64,000 nucleotides of DNA, from NCBI RefSeq assembly GCF_000422985.1, contig NZ_KE383967.1, positions 2,493 to 66,492 on the forward strand, given 5' to 3'. A program made the translations under genes and the position numbers. Within the stretch, counting starts at the first letter, position 1; each line of letters begins with the position of its first letter. This stretch comes from Erythrobacter cryptus DSM 12079. GTDB lineage: Bacteria; Pseudomonadota; Alphaproteobacteria; Sphingomonadales; Sphingomonadaceae. Below are positions 48,281 to 58,229 of the stretch, one piece after another. The notes beneath the pieces were generated by a model, which saw only the letters and a program-made list of their open reading frames with translations, did not search any database and had not been told where the DNA came from.

Positions 48281-50509
48281 ATGGCGATGGTGAAACGCGG
48301 CGCGATCGCGCTGGTGGGGTTGCTGTTGCTTGTGCTGGCAGGGCTGGCAAGCTGGGAACCGTTCTTCGCCCACCCCGCCGCCGTGCCCGCCCAGGGCCAA
48401 TATCGGGCCGAGATCATTCGCGATGAATGGGGCGTGCCGCATATCTATGGCAAGCGGGATGTCGATGCCGCCTTTGGCGTGGCCATCGCCCATGCCGAGG
48501 ATGATTTCTTCACCCTGCAGGACGTGGTGGCGATGGCGCGCGGGCGCTACGGCGCGATCGCGGGCGAAGAGGGTGCGCGGATCGACTATGTCTATCACCT
48601 GATCGATGCGCGCGGCACGGCCGAACGCGAATATCCCCGGCTCCCCGCCGATACCCGCGCGCTGTTCGAAGCCTATGCTTCCGGCCTCAACCACTATGCC
48701 GAAACGCACCCGCAGGAAATCAAGCTTGCCAACCTGTTCCCGGTGGCGGGGGTTGACGTGGCCGCGGGCTTTGCCCTGCGCCAACCCTTCTTCTTCGGGC
48801 TTGAAGGGGTGATCGGGCCGCTGGTGGCGGGCGAAGACCTGCGCCGCGAGCACGGGCCGGACATTCCCGGCTTTCCCCGCCCGCCGCTTCCCGATGCCAA
48901 GCCCGCCACGCCCGCCCCGCAAGGCGCGGCCAGGGCCGCGGCGCTGCCGCTGGGCGACGAGGCTGCGCTGCTCGGCTCCAACGCCTTTGCCGTGGCGCCG
49001 CAAAAGGGCGGCGGGGTCACCACGCTTATCTCCAATTCGCACCAGCCGCTGCGCGGCGGGGTGGCTTGGTATGAACTCGTCGTCGAAAGCGGCGAGGGCT
49101 GGCATTTTGCGGGCGCCAATTTCCCCGGATCGCCCTTCCCCTTCCTCGGCCACAACGAGCATCTGGGCTGGACCAACACGGTCAACACCCCCGACATGAT
49201 CGACATCTACCGGCTCGAACTCGACGCGAGCGGCACGCGCTACCGGCTCGATGGGAAGTGGCGCGCGCTCGAAAGCCGGTGGGTGACGCTGCCGGTGCGG
49301 CTCGGCCCGCTGGTGCTACCGATCCGGCGCGAGGTGCTGCGCTCGGTCCATGGGCCGGTGATCCGCAACGCCAAGGGCGCCTTTGCCATCCGCTATGGCG
49401 GGATCGGGCGGCTCGAACAGCTCGATGCCTATTACCGGCTCAACAAGGCGAAGAGCTTTGCCGAATGGGAAGCGCAGCTTGCCCGCCTTGCCATCCCCTC
49501 GACCAACTTCATCTATGCCGACCGCACCGGCACCATCGCCTATGTCTATAACGCCGCGATCCCCGCCCGGCCCGCGGGGGTGAAGGCCGATTGGCGCAGC
49601 GTGCTGCCGGGCAATCGCTCGGATCTCATCTGGCAGGCCGCGGTTCCCTATGCCGCCCTGCCGCGGATCGTGAACCCGGCGAGCGGCTGGCTCTACAATG
49701 CCAACAACACCCCCTTCACCGCCGCCGGGCCGGGCAGCGATCTTGACCCCGGGGCCTTCTCGCCGCTGCTCGGCATCGAGCTCAAGCAGACCAACCGCTC
49801 GCGCCGCGCCTACCAGCTGCTCTCCGCCGCAAGCGTGCTCGACCGGCCTGCGCTCGAGGCGATCAAGTATGACACCGGCTATGCGCGCGAAGGCTATGTC
49901 GCGCGGCTGTGGGATGGGCTTGCCCAGCTCAAGGTGAGCGGGCGGCTTGCCGAGGCGCGCCAGCTGCTGCTCGATTGGGATTTCAGCGCCGATGGCAAGG
50001 GCCGCGGCGATGCCCTGGCGCTGCTCCTGATCCGCGACTTCATGTCGGCCGATTACAACCAGAAGCCCTTTCCCGATGTGCGCGCAAAGCTGGAGGCGGC
50101 AAGCGACCATCTCCTTGCCCATTTCGGCCGGCTCGATCCGCCTATGGGCGAGGTGCTGCGCCTGCGGCTAGGCGGGCGCGACCTGCCGCTTGACGGGGGA
50201 TCGGACACGCTGCGCGCCGCCACCACCTGGGATGTCGATGCGGATGGGCGCCTGCGCCTCAAGCATGGAGACAGCTTCATCATGTGGGTGGAATGGGCGC
50301 CGGGCGCGCGCGTGGCCTCGCGCTCGGTCCAGCCCTTTGGCGCGGCCAGCACCCGGCCAGCAAGCCCGCATTACACCGACCAGATGCAGCTGTTTGTCGA
50401 TCACCGGCTGAAGCCGGTGCATTTCTGGCGCGATGATATTTTGCAACATGCGCGGGACCGCCGCACGGTCTTGCGCGTTCCCGATTCCACGCCTTCCCGC
50501 TCACGCTGA
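48281..50509 (+). CDS. Penicillin acylase family (S45) N-terminal-nucleophile hydrolase
   Basis: The 742-residue precursor has an N-terminal signal/anchor (residues about 7-25), an alpha-chain region (RDEWGVPHIYGKRDVDAAFGVAIAHAEDDF), and the beta-chain nucleophile Ser233 in LLGSNAFAV, where autocatalytic cleavage would free the catalytic serine. FLGHNEHLGWTNTV and NPASGWLYNANNTPF are conserved beta-chain motifs, the latter with the oxyanion Asn. The family cleaves amides such as penicillins, acyl-homoserine lactones or aculeacin; the specificity here is not readable. It lies 15 bp before the M16 peptidase. Confidence 0.9.
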   Translation: MAMVKRGAIALVGLLLLVLAGLASWEPFFAHPAAVPAQGQYRAEIIRDEWGVPHIYGKRDVDAAFGVAIAHAEDDFFTLQDVVAMARGRYGAIAGEEGARIDYVYHLIDARGTAEREYPRLPADTRALFEAYASGLNHYAETHPQEIKLANLFPVAGVDVAAGFALRQPFFFGLEGVIGPLVAGEDLRREHGPDIPGFPRPPLPDAKPATPAPQGAARAAALPLGDEAALLGSNAFAVAPQKGGGVTTLISNSHQPLRGGVAWYELVVESGEGWHFAGANFPGSPFPFLGHNEHLGWTNTVNTPDMIDIYRLELDASGTRYRLDGKWRALESRWVTLPVRLGPLVLPIRREVLRSVHGPVIRNAKGAFAIRYGGIGRLEQLDAYYRLNKAKSFAEWEAQLARLAIPSTNFIYADRTGTIAYVYNAAIPARPAGVKADWRSVLPGNRSDLIWQAAVPYAALPRIVNPASGWLYNANNTPFTAAGPGSDLDPGAFSPLLGIELKQTNRSRRAYQLLSAASVLDRPALEAIKYDTGYAREGYVARLWDGLAQLKVSGRLAEARQLLLDWDFSADGKGRGDALALLLIRDFMSADYNQKPFPDVRAKLEAASDHLLAHFGRLDPPMGEVLRLRLGGRDLPLDGGSDTLRAATTWDVDADGRLRLKHGDSFIMWVEWAPGARVASRSVQPFGAASTRPASPHYTDQMQLFVDHRLKPVHFWRDDILQHARDRRTVLRVPDSTPSRSR

Positions 50510-50524
50510 TCGGAGCCCTGCCTG

Positions 50525-53374
50525 ATGACCTCTCGCTTCCTGTCCGCCGGCATCTCGGCGCTTGCCCTTGCCCTTTGCACTGCCTCTGCGCCGGCGCTGG
50601 CCCAGGCCCGCGCCGCCGCCGAGAGCCCGCCCCAGGCGAGCGCCGATCTGCCCTCGCTGGTGGCGCAGGTAAAGATCCCCTTCGCGCGCTTCCAGCTCGA
50701 CAACGGCCTGACCGTGATCGTGCACGAGGATCATAAGGCCCCGGTGGTGGGCGTGGCGGTGTGGTACAATGTCGGCTCGAAGGACGAGCCTGAGGGCAAG
50801 ACCGGCTTTGCCCACCTGTTTGAACACCTGATGTTCAACGGCTCGGAAAACGCGCCCGAGGACTATTTCGAATATCTCGCGCAGATGGGGGCGACCGATT
50901 ACAACGGCACCACCAATTTCGATCGCACCAATTACTTCCAGACCGTGCCCAAGCCCGCGCTCGAACGGGCGCTGTGGCTGGAGAGCGACCGGATGGGCTA
51001 CCTGCTCGGCGCGGTCACGCAGGAGAAGCTCGATAACCAGCGCGGCGTGGTGCAGAACGAGAAGCGTCAGGGCGATAACCAGCCCGGCGGCCTAGTGTTT
51101 TACGAAATCCTCGAGACCCTGTTTCCCGAAGGCCACCCCTATCGGCACTCGACCATCGGCTCGATGGCCGATCTCGATGCCGCCACCATGGCGGATGTGC
51201 GCCAGTGGTTCATCGACAAATATGGCCCCAACAACGCCACCCTGGTGCTCGCCGGCGATGTCACGGTGGAGGAAGCACGGGTGCTGGCGGAAAAATATTT
51301 CGGCCCGATCAGGCGCGGCCCGGTGAATGTCCCGGCCGCGGCCGATGTGCCGGTGCTCGATACCCCGGTGCGCAAGGTGATGAAGGATCAGGTCGCCGCC
51401 ACCAGCATCAGCCTCTATTGGCCGGTGCCGGGGATCACCAGCCCCGATCTCGTCGCGCTCGGCGCGGGCGGTGACATTCTCGGCGGGCTCGCCTCGAGCC
51501 GGCTCGACAAGGTGCTGGTGCGCGACGAGCAGCTGGCCGTGAGGGTCTCGGCGGGCAATTACGAGTTCCAGCGCGTCGGCGTGTTCACCGTGTCAGCGAC
51601 CCTCAAGCCTGGCGTGCCGCTGGAACAGCTCGAGGCCCGGCTGAACGAGCTCGTCGCCCAATTCATCGCCGAGGGGCCGAGCGAAGATGAGGTGCGCCGC
51701 GCGGCGACCAGCGAGTTGGCCCGCACCATCCGCGGGCTGGAACAGGTCGGCGGCTTTTCCGGCAAGGCGGTGACGCTTGCCACCGGCGAAGTGCTGACTG
51801 GCGATGCCGCCTTCTATGCCACGCAATTCGATCGGCTCGCCCGGCTGACCCCCGAGGAGATCAAGCAGGCGATGGCGCGCTGGCTGTCGCGCCCGGCCTT
51901 CACCCTGGTGCTCGAGCCGGGTGCCCGCGAAGGCAACTACGAGGAAGCTGCCTCGGTCGCAGCGGGCAGCGCCGCGGCCAGCGCGCGCGATCGGGCGGCC
52001 GAGACGATCACCGTCTCGCTTGAGCGGCCCCAGCCGCCGATCGCCGGCACCGCATCGCTCGACTTTCCCGAAATCGAGCGCGCCACGCTCACAAACGGGA
52101 TGAAGATCACCTATGCCCGCCGCAGCGCGGTGCCGGCGACCTATGTGGCACTGAGCTTTAACGTTGGCAGCGCCGCCGATCCGGCGGGCAAGGCTGGGCT
52201 CGAAGGCGTGGCGCTCGACCTTTTCGACGAGGGCACCGCGCGCCTCACCGCCCAGGAGATCGCCGAGGCGAGCGAGCGGCTGGGCGCAAACATCAGCGTG
52301 GGCGGCGGGGATGACCGTTCGACCTTCACCCTCTCCGCGCTCAGCGCCAATCTCGGCCCCAGCCTCGATCTGTTGCGCCAGATCGTCCGCGAGCCGGCCT
52401 TCAACCCCGCCGACATCGAACGCGTGCGCGCCCAGACCCTCACCTCGATCCGCGCGGCGATGAGATCGCCCGAAGGGATCGCCCGGCGCACCGCCAGCCC
52501 GGCGATCTTCGGCGCCTCGCCCTATGGCGGCGTGCCCAGCGTCGCGAGCGTGAGCAGCATCACCCGCGATGACCTCATCGCCTTCAAGGACAGCTGGATC
52601 CGCCCCGACAATGCCGAGATCTTCGTCGTCTCCGACCGGCCGCTCGCCGAGATCCGCGCCGCGCTGGAGGGTGCTTTCGGCGACTGGAAGGCCCCCAAGA
52701 CGCCCAAGGGCACCAAGCGCTTCGATGCGCTTCCCGCCGCGCAAGGCAGCCGCATCATCCTCGTCAACCGACCGAATTCGCCGCAGAGCTTCATCCTCGG
52801 CACCCAGATCATGCCGCTCGATGCGGGCGATCCGCAATTCGTCGCCTTCAACAGCGCCAACAATTCGCTCGGCGGCAATTTCCTCGCGCGGCTCAACATG
52901 AACCTGCGCGAGACCAAGGGCTGGAGCTATGGGGTGCGCGGCACCGCTCAGGCGCGCGAGCAGGCGGTGGTCTATGGCATTGCCGGCGGGGTGCAGGCCG
53001 ACCGCACCGGCGAATCCCTGGCCGAGATGCTACGCGAGACCCGCGAGTTCCTGACCGTGAAGGGCGTGACCGCGGAGGAACTGGCGCGCAGCATCGCCTC
53101 GGAGGTGGGTGCGCTGCCGGGCCGCTTCGAGACCTCGGCCGCAGTGCTCGGCGCGCTGCAGAGCAATGCGCTGTTCGGCCGGCCCGACAATTACCAGGAG
53201 ATGCTCGCCGATCTCTACCGCGCCCAGACCGCCGCGAGCCTCGATGCCGCCGCGCGCGCCAATCTCGATGCCGATCGCTTCGTCTGGGTGGTGGTGGGCG
53301 ATGCTGCCAAGGTGCGCCCGCAGCTTGAAGGCCTGGGCCTGCCGATCGAGCAGCGCGAGATGGAGCAGGAATAG
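50525..53374 (+). CDS. M16 family zinc peptidase, two-lobed, exported
   Basis: A 949-residue insulinase-type protein with a signal peptide ending near APALAQA. The first half is the active lobe with the inverted zinc motif HLFEH (residues 97-101) within GFAHLFEHLMFNGS, and a downstream Glu in NQRGVVQNEKRQ. The second half (about 520-949) is the inactive partner lobe with FNVGSAADPAGKAGLEG lacking HxxEH. Such fused M16B proteins degrade peptides in the periplasm. Probably one transcript with the acylase-family gene. Confidence 0.93.
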   Translation: MTSRFLSAGISALALALCTASAPALAQARAAAESPPQASADLPSLVAQVKIPFARFQLDNGLTVIVHEDHKAPVVGVAVWYNVGSKDEPEGKTGFAHLFEHLMFNGSENAPEDYFEYLAQMGATDYNGTTNFDRTNYFQTVPKPALERALWLESDRMGYLLGAVTQEKLDNQRGVVQNEKRQGDNQPGGLVFYEILETLFPEGHPYRHSTIGSMADLDAATMADVRQWFIDKYGPNNATLVLAGDVTVEEARVLAEKYFGPIRRGPVNVPAAADVPVLDTPVRKVMKDQVAATSISLYWPVPGITSPDLVALGAGGDILGGLASSRLDKVLVRDEQLAVRVSAGNYEFQRVGVFTVSATLKPGVPLEQLEARLNELVAQFIAEGPSEDEVRRAATSELARTIRGLEQVGGFSGKAVTLATGEVLTGDAAFYATQFDRLARLTPEEIKQAMARWLSRPAFTLVLEPGAREGNYEEAASVAAGSAAASARDRAAETITVSLERPQPPIAGTASLDFPEIERATLTNGMKITYARRSAVPATYVALSFNVGSAADPAGKAGLEGVALDLFDEGTARLTAQEIAEASERLGANISVGGGDDRSTFTLSALSANLGPSLDLLRQIVREPAFNPADIERVRAQTLTSIRAAMRSPEGIARRTASPAIFGASPYGGVPSVASVSSITRDDLIAFKDSWIRPDNAEIFVVSDRPLAEIRAALEGAFGDWKAPKTPKGTKRFDALPAAQGSRIILVNRPNSPQSFILGTQIMPLDAGDPQFVAFNSANNSLGGNFLARLNMNLRETKGWSYGVRGTAQAREQAVVYGIAGGVQADRTGESLAEMLRETREFLTVKGVTAEELARSIASEVGALPGRFETSAAVLGALQSNALFGRPDNYQEMLADLYRAQTAASLDAAARANLDADRFVWVVVGDAAKVRPQLEGLGLPIEQREMEQE

Positions 53375-53496
53375 GTCCCGGCAAAATCGCTGCGCGCCCA
53401 GCCAAATCCGGTTGAAGCGCGCTGACATGAGTGTAAACAGCAGCCGACAAGGTGCCGGGTCGCCAATGGCCTGCACCCAGCCCAAGGAGATGGATC

Positions 53497-53796
53497 ATGT
53501 CTGTTGCAGGTACCTACAAGACCACCGTCAAGAGCCCGATGGGCGACCAGAACGGCACGCTTACCGTGGTGCCCGATGGTGACACCTTCACCGGATCGAT
53601 GGTGGGCAGCCTTGGCTCGATGGACATCACCGATGGCACGATTGCGGGCAACACCATCAAGTGGACGATGAACATGACCGTGCCGATGCCGATGAAGCTC
53701 GAATGCGAAGCCACAATTGAGGGCGACACGCTGACCGGTTCGGTCAATGCCGGGGCCTTCGGCGCCATGCCGCTGACCGGCACGCGCGAAGCCTGA
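53497..53796 (+). CDS. Small beta-rich conserved protein (99 aa)
   Basis: The ATG at 53497 has AAGGAGA 6 bases upstream, a near-ideal site that fixes the start. The sequence is short alternating strands with a repeated pattern (GTLTVVPDGDTFTGSM, GTIAGNTIKW, EATIEGDTLTGSVNAG), consistent with a small beta-sandwich or lipocalin-like sheet. No signal peptide. The closing GAFGAMPLTGTR is typical of such sheets in sphingomonads, but I do not know its function. A terminator follows. Confidence 0.8.
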   Translation: MSVAGTYKTTVKSPMGDQNGTLTVVPDGDTFTGSMVGSLGSMDITDGTIAGNTIKWTMNMTVPMPMKLECEATIEGDTLTGSVNAGAFGAMPLTGTREA

Positions 53797-53820
53797 TCGC
53801 ACTTGCGCAGATCGGGAAAG

Positions 53821-53851
53821 GCCGCCGGGGTTTGCGCTCCGGCGGCTTTTT
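53821..53851 (+). terminator. Terminator after the small beta-rich protein gene
   Basis: A 10-bp stem (53821-53830 with 53837-53846, one G-T pair), a 6-nt loop and TTTTT lie 25 bases past the stop codon. Confidence 0.85.
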
Positions 53852-53936
53852 CGCAAGCGGCAGGACGGACAGTCGGCTGCCATTCAGGCCCGGCGGCCTA
53901 TGGCAGGAAGAGGCCACAGGGCCGGAGAACCGCGCG

Positions 53937-54362
53937 CTGAAGCCAGCCGCCATCCTTCTTGCCCTCACCGCGCTCCTCGCAGGATGCATGAGCCTGCCCG
54001 AGGCGAGCCCGCTTGCCGGCACGCGCTGGCAGCTTGCAATGATAGAGGCCGAGGGCCGCACCACCCGGCTCGATCCGGCGCAGGCCCGGCGCCACAGCCT
54101 TGCCTTTCGCGAGGGCGGGGCGCTTATCCTGCAGCTTGACTGCAACCGCGGCCAGGCGCGCTGGAGCCTCGATGCAGGCGCGCCCGGCGCCGCGATCCTC
54201 ACGAGTGGCCCGGTGGCGAGCACCCGCATGGCCTGCCCGGGGCCGAACTTCGCCGATCTTGCCGCGCTCGGCGGATCGCAGGCCCGCATCACCACGCAAG
54301 GGGCGGGCCGGCTGGTGCTCGAGGCTCCAGGCCGGCGATTCACGTTCCTGCCCGCCGACTAG
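53937..54362 (+). CDS. META-domain-like lipoprotein, probable CTG start
   Basis: From L/CTG at 53937 the reading frame gives a textbook lipoprotein signal (KPAAILLALTALLAGC, Cys17) and a mature domain of about 120 residues. The mature part starts PLAGTRWQL and carries ALILQLDCNRGQARW and RMACPGP, the pattern of META/HslJ-type domains. The frame has no ATG or GTG upstream of the signal. The only standard start is a TTG at 53832, which lies inside the preceding terminator hairpin. CGGAG lies about 9 bases before the CTG. A frameshift from the ATG at 53899 in another frame is an alternative. Outer-membrane lipoprotein expected; function unknown. Confidence 0.65.
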   Translation: MKPAAILLALTALLAGCMSLPEASPLAGTRWQLAMIEAEGRTTRLDPAQARRHSLAFREGGALILQLDCNRGQARWSLDAGAPGAAILTSGPVASTRMACPGPNFADLAALGGSQARITTQGAGRLVLEAPGRRFTFLPAD

Positions 54363-54452
54363 CCCAACGCCTTGCGCATTGCGCTTCCGTTGCAGCATGT
54401 TAGCGCTATAGCCAAGCCATCATGCCGGGCACCAGCGGGAGAGCGAGAGACC

Positions 54453-56123
54453 ATGACACGAGAGGCGCTCGGGACCGGGAGCGCAGAACAGCCGGTGCGC
54501 GCCACCGAGAGGCGGGTGATCATCGCCTCCTCGCTCGGCACGGTGTTCGAATGGTATGATTTCTATCTCTACGGCCTGCTTGCCACGATCATTTCGGCCC
54601 AGTTCTTCTCCGGGGTGAACGAGACCACCGGCTTCATCTTCGCGCTTGCCGCCTTTGCCGCGGGCTTTGCGGTGCGACCCTTTGGCGCGCTGGTGTTCGG
54701 GCGGCTGGGCGACCTCGTCGGGCGCAAATACACCTTCCTCGTCACCATGGGGCTGATGGGCCTTGCCACCTTTGCCGTGGGCCTGCTGCCCTCCTATGCC
54801 AGCATCGGTATTGCCGCACCGGTGGTGCTGGTGGCCCTGCGGCTGGTGCAGGGGCTGGCGCTGGGGGGCGAATATGGCGGCGCGGCCACCTATGTCGCCG
54901 AACACGCGCCCGATGGCAGGCGCGGGCTTTACACCAGTTTCATCCAGACCACGGCCACGCTTGGCCTGTTCGCCGCCCTGCTGGTGGTGATCGCGGTGCG
55001 CACGGCGATCGGGGAAGAGGCCTTTCGCGATTGGGGCTGGCGCCTGCCCTTCCTGCTTTCGGCGGTGCTGCTCGGGGTGTCGCTATGGATCCGCCTCCAG
55101 CTTGAGGAAAGCCCGGTGTTCCGGCGGATGAAGGCCGAAGGCAGCGCCTCCAGGGCGCCGATCACGGAGGCCTTCGGCCGTTGGGCCAATGCCCGCTGGG
55201 CCGTGGTGGCGCTGATGGGCGCGGTCGCCGGTCAGGCAGTGGTGTGGTACACGGGCCAGTTCTACGCGCTGTTCTTCCTCGAAAAAATGCTGATGGTCGA
55301 TAGCGCCAGCGCCAATATCCTCGTTGCGATCGCGCTTGCCATCGGCACCCCCTTCTTCGTGCTGTTCGGCTGGCTTTCCGACCGGACCGGGCGCAAACCG
55401 ATCATTCTTGCCGGTTGCGCGCTTGCCGCGGCGAGCTATTTTCCCGCCTTCAACCTGCTGACCGAGGCGGCCAACCCGGCGCTTGCCCGCGCGCAGGCCA
55501 GCGCCCCGGTGCGGGTGATCGCCGATGCGGGCGCATGTTCGGTGCAGTTCGATCCGCTCGGCCGCAACCGCTTTGATGCCACCAGCTGCGACATCGCCCG
55601 GGCCTTCCTCGCCCGCAGCGGGATCAGCTACGAGGTGGTAACCGCGCCGCCCGGCACGCGCGCGACGATCACGATCGGCAAGACCCGCCTTGACGCGCCC
55701 GATCCCGCCGGGCTTGCGGCCGAGGCGCGCCGCCAGGCGATCAGCGCCTATGAGGCCGAGGTCAAGGCGGCGCTCACCGCGGCAGGCTATCCCCAGCGCG
55801 CCGATCCCGCCGCGATCAGGACCGGGCAGGTGATCGCCGTTCTCACCTTCCTCGTGCTGCTGGTGACGATGGTCTATGGCCCGATCGCGGCGCTGCTGGT
55901 GGAGCTGTTCCCCGCCCGCATCCGCTACACCGCGATGAGCCTGCCCTATCACCTTGGCAATGGCTGGTTCGGCGGGTTCCTGCCCACCACCGCCTTTGCC
56001 ATCGTGGCGGCCACCGGCAACATCTATGCCGGGCTGTGGTATCCGGTGGCGATCTGCCTTATCACCGTGACCGTGGGCCTCGTGTTCCTGCCCGAAACCT
56101 TCCGCCGCAGGATCGACGCCTGA
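54453..56123 (+). CDS. MFS transporter, metabolite:H+ symporter type
   Basis: A 556-residue, 12-helix transporter. The MHS signatures are present: SLGTVFEWYDFYLYG (TM1), FGRLGDLVGRKYTFL (the loop 2-3 MFS motif), LVQGLALGGEYGGAATYVAEHAP (TM4-5) and FGWLSDRTGRKPIIL (loop 8-9). A roughly 120-residue polar insert (about 335-460) with two cysteines (GACSVQFDP, TSCDIARAF) separates late membrane helices and is predicted periplasmic. MHS carriers move organic acids, proline/betaine and similar solutes. It is convergent with acsA, which makes acetate or propionate uptake a reasonable guess. GAGAGA precedes the ATG. Confidence 0.87.
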   Translation: MTREALGTGSAEQPVRATERRVIIASSLGTVFEWYDFYLYGLLATIISAQFFSGVNETTGFIFALAAFAAGFAVRPFGALVFGRLGDLVGRKYTFLVTMGLMGLATFAVGLLPSYASIGIAAPVVLVALRLVQGLALGGEYGGAATYVAEHAPDGRRGLYTSFIQTTATLGLFAALLVVIAVRTAIGEEAFRDWGWRLPFLLSAVLLGVSLWIRLQLEESPVFRRMKAEGSASRAPITEAFGRWANARWAVVALMGAVAGQAVVWYTGQFYALFFLEKMLMVDSASANILVAIALAIGTPFFVLFGWLSDRTGRKPIILAGCALAAASYFPAFNLLTEAANPALARAQASAPVRVIADAGACSVQFDPLGRNRFDATSCDIARAFLARSGISYEVVTAPPGTRATITIGKTRLDAPDPAGLAAEARRQAISAYEAEVKAALTAAGYPQRADPAAIRTGQVIAVLTFLVLLVTMVYGPIAALLVELFPARIRYTAMSLPYHLGNGWFGGFLPTTAFAIVAATGNIYAGLWYPVAICLITVTVGLVFLPETFRRRIDA

Positions 56124-56166
56124 TGCGCTGGTGGCGCCGGGCGCCTCGGCCCGGCGCGCCAGCAGC

Positions 56167-58092
56167 CTAGCGGTTCAATCGCCCTTCGATCAGCCGATCG
56201 ACGAGGCCCGGATCGGCCAGCGTCGAGGTATCACCAAGCGCGCCGAAATCATTCTCGGCGATCTTGCGCAGGATGCGGCGCATGATCTTGCCCGATCGGG
56301 TCTTGGGCAGGCCATCGGTGAAGTGGATGAGATCGGGCGTGGCGATCGGGCCGATCTCCTTGCGCACGTGTGCCTTGAGCTCGGCTTGCAGCGCCTCGCT
56401 CCCCTCCTCGCCCGCGTTGAGGGTGACATAGCAATAGATGCCCTGCCCCTTGATCTCGTGGGGATAGCCCACCACCGCGGCCTCGGCCACCTTGGGGTGT
56501 AGCACCAGCGCGCTTTCCACCTCGGCGGTGCCCATGCGGTGGCCCGAGACATTGATCACGTCATCCACCCGCCCGGTGATCCAGTAATAGCCATCCTCGT
56601 CGCGGCGGCAGCCATCCCCGGTGAAATATTTGCCGCGGTAGGTGCTGAAATAGGTCTGCTCGAAGCGCGCGTGATCGCCATAGACGGTGCGCGCCTGGCC
56701 CGGCCATGAGTGGGTGATGCACAGGTTGCCCGAGGCCGCACCCTCAAGCACCCCGCCTTCATTATCGACCAACTGCGGGCGCACGCCAAAGAAGGGCAGG
56801 CCGGCGCTCCCCGGCTTCATGTCGTGCGCGCCGGGCAGCGTGGTGATCATGCAGCCGCCGGTTTCGGTCTGCCACCAGGTGTCGATCACCGGGCAACGGC
56901 CCTCGCCCACCACGTCGAAATACCAGCGCCAGGCTTCGGGGTTGATCGGCTCGCCCACGCTCCCCAGCAGGCGCAGCGAGGCGCGGCTGCGGCTGGTGAC
57001 GTGATGATCGCCCTCGCGCATCAGCGCGCGGATCGCGGTGGGGGCGGTGTAGAGGATATTGACCTGGTGCCGGTCAACCACATCCCAGAAGCGCCCGTGA
57101 TCGGGATAATTGGGCACGCCTTCGAACACCACCACCGTGGCGCCATTCATCAGCGGGCCATAGACGACATAGGAATGGCCCGTCACCCAACCGATATCGG
57201 CGGTGCACCAGAACACTTCGCCCGGCTGGTAATCGAAGATGTAGTGGAAGGTCGTCGCCGTCCACACGCCATAGCCGCCGGTGGTGTGAAGCACGCCCTT
57301 GGGCTTGCCGGTGGAGCCGCTGGTGTAGAGGATGAACAGCGGGTCTTCCGCATCCATCACTTCGCAGGGGCAATCCGCATCGCTGATAAGGGCCTCGAGC
57401 CAGTGATCGCGCCCTTCGACCATGGTGATCGCGCCCCCGGTGTGGCGCACCACCAAAACCCCATCGACCGCGATCCCCTCATGCGCGAGCGCGGCATCGA
57501 CATTGGCCTTGAGCGGCACCCGCTTGCCCCCGCGCAGGCCCTCATCGGCGGTGATGACGAAGCGGCTGGCGCAATCGCCGATCCGCCCGGCCAGCGCCTC
57601 GGGCGAAAAGCCGCCGAACACCACCGAGTGGATCGCGCCAAGCCGGGCGCAGGCGAGCATCGCCACCACGCCTTCAAGGATCATCGGCAGGTAGATCGTC
57701 ACCCGATCACCGCGCTTGACGCCCAGGGCCTTGAGCGCATTGGCCATCCGCACCACCTCGCGGTGCAATTCGCCATAAGTGAGGCGGCGGGTGGGCGCGG
57801 CCGGATCGTCCGGCTCGAAGATCAGCGCGGTGCGGCCCGCATCATGCGGCAGGTGGCGATCAACCGCATTGTGGCACAGGTTCAATTGCCCATCGGCAAA
57901 CCATTGGATTGCCACCGGATCGTAGGACCATTCGCCCCCGCGGCTGGGCTGACGCACCCAGTCGAGCCGCCGTGCCTGGTCGAGCCAGAAGGCATCCGGG
58001 TTGTCCAGCGAGGCGCGATACATCGCCGCATATTGCTCGGCGGTGCAATGGGTGGGGACGCTGGCCCGGGGCCGCTCGACGGCATGGATCAT
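56167..58092 (-). CDS. acsA: Acetyl-CoA synthetase
   Basis: AMP-forming acetate:CoA ligase (641 aa from the ATG at 58092, GGGAGAG upstream). Order: N-terminal AcsA segment ([22 protein letters not shown]), the P-loop-like [15 protein letters not shown], the ANL core ([12 protein letters not shown]), the hinge region [16 protein letters not shown], and the C-terminal [13 protein letters not shown] containing the regulatory lysine (site of acetylation in other AcsA). It supports growth on acetate and feeds the acyl-CoA pool. Confidence 0.96.
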   Translation of the reverse strand: MIHAVERPRASVPTHCTAEQYAAMYRASLDNPDAFWLDQARRLDWVRQPSRGGEWSYDPVAIQWFADGQLNLCHNAVDRHLPHDAGRTALIFEPDDPAAPTRRLTYGELHREVVRMANALKALGVKRGDRVTIYLPMILEGVVAMLACARLGAIHSVVFGGFSPEALAGRIGDCASRFVITADEGLRGGKRVPLKANVDAALAHEGIAVDGVLVVRHTGGAITMVEGRDHWLEALISDADCPCEVMDAEDPLFILYTSGSTGKPKGVLHTTGGYGVWTATTFHYIFDYQPGEVFWCTADIGWVTGHSYVVYGPLMNGATVVVFEGVPNYPDHGRFWDVVDRHQVNILYTAPTAIRALMREGDHHVTSRSRASLRLLGSVGEPINPEAWRWYFDVVGEGRCPVIDTWWQTETGGCMITTLPGAHDMKPGSAGLPFFGVRPQLVDNEGGVLEGAASGNLCITHSWPGQARTVYGDHARFEQTYFSTYRGKYFTGDGCRRDEDGYYWITGRVDDVINVSGHRMGTAEVESALVLHPKVAEAAVVGYPHEIKGQGIYCYVTLNAGEEGSEALQAELKAHVRKEIGPIATPDLIHFTDGLPKTRSGKIMRRILRKIAENDFGALGDTSTLADPGLVDRLIEGRLNR

Positions 58093-58172
58093 CTCGACTC
58101 TCCCTTGTTCCTGCCCTGCCTCAGCCCGTGCTACACGCAAGGCGCAGTCAGACAAAGGTCTTACAAAGCGCA

Positions 58173-58207
58173 GGCAAAACCCCGCCAGCCATGGGGCCAG
58201 CGGGGTT
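58173..58207 (-). terminator. Terminator of the OmpW-like gene
   Basis: AACCCCGC (58178-58185) pairs with GCGGGGTT (58200-58207) around a partly paired 14-nt interior. Read on the minus strand it is followed by TTTTG. It lies 22 bases past the stop codon of the outer-membrane protein gene. Confidence 0.65.
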
Positions 58208-58229
58208 GCAAGAAGCGCCGAGCAGTGCG

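Noticed and set aside
53900..54139. Alternative 79-residue frame starting at an ATG at 53899-53902
   Set aside because: It has no domain and is out of frame with the lipoprotein signal, which is clear in the neighbouring frame.
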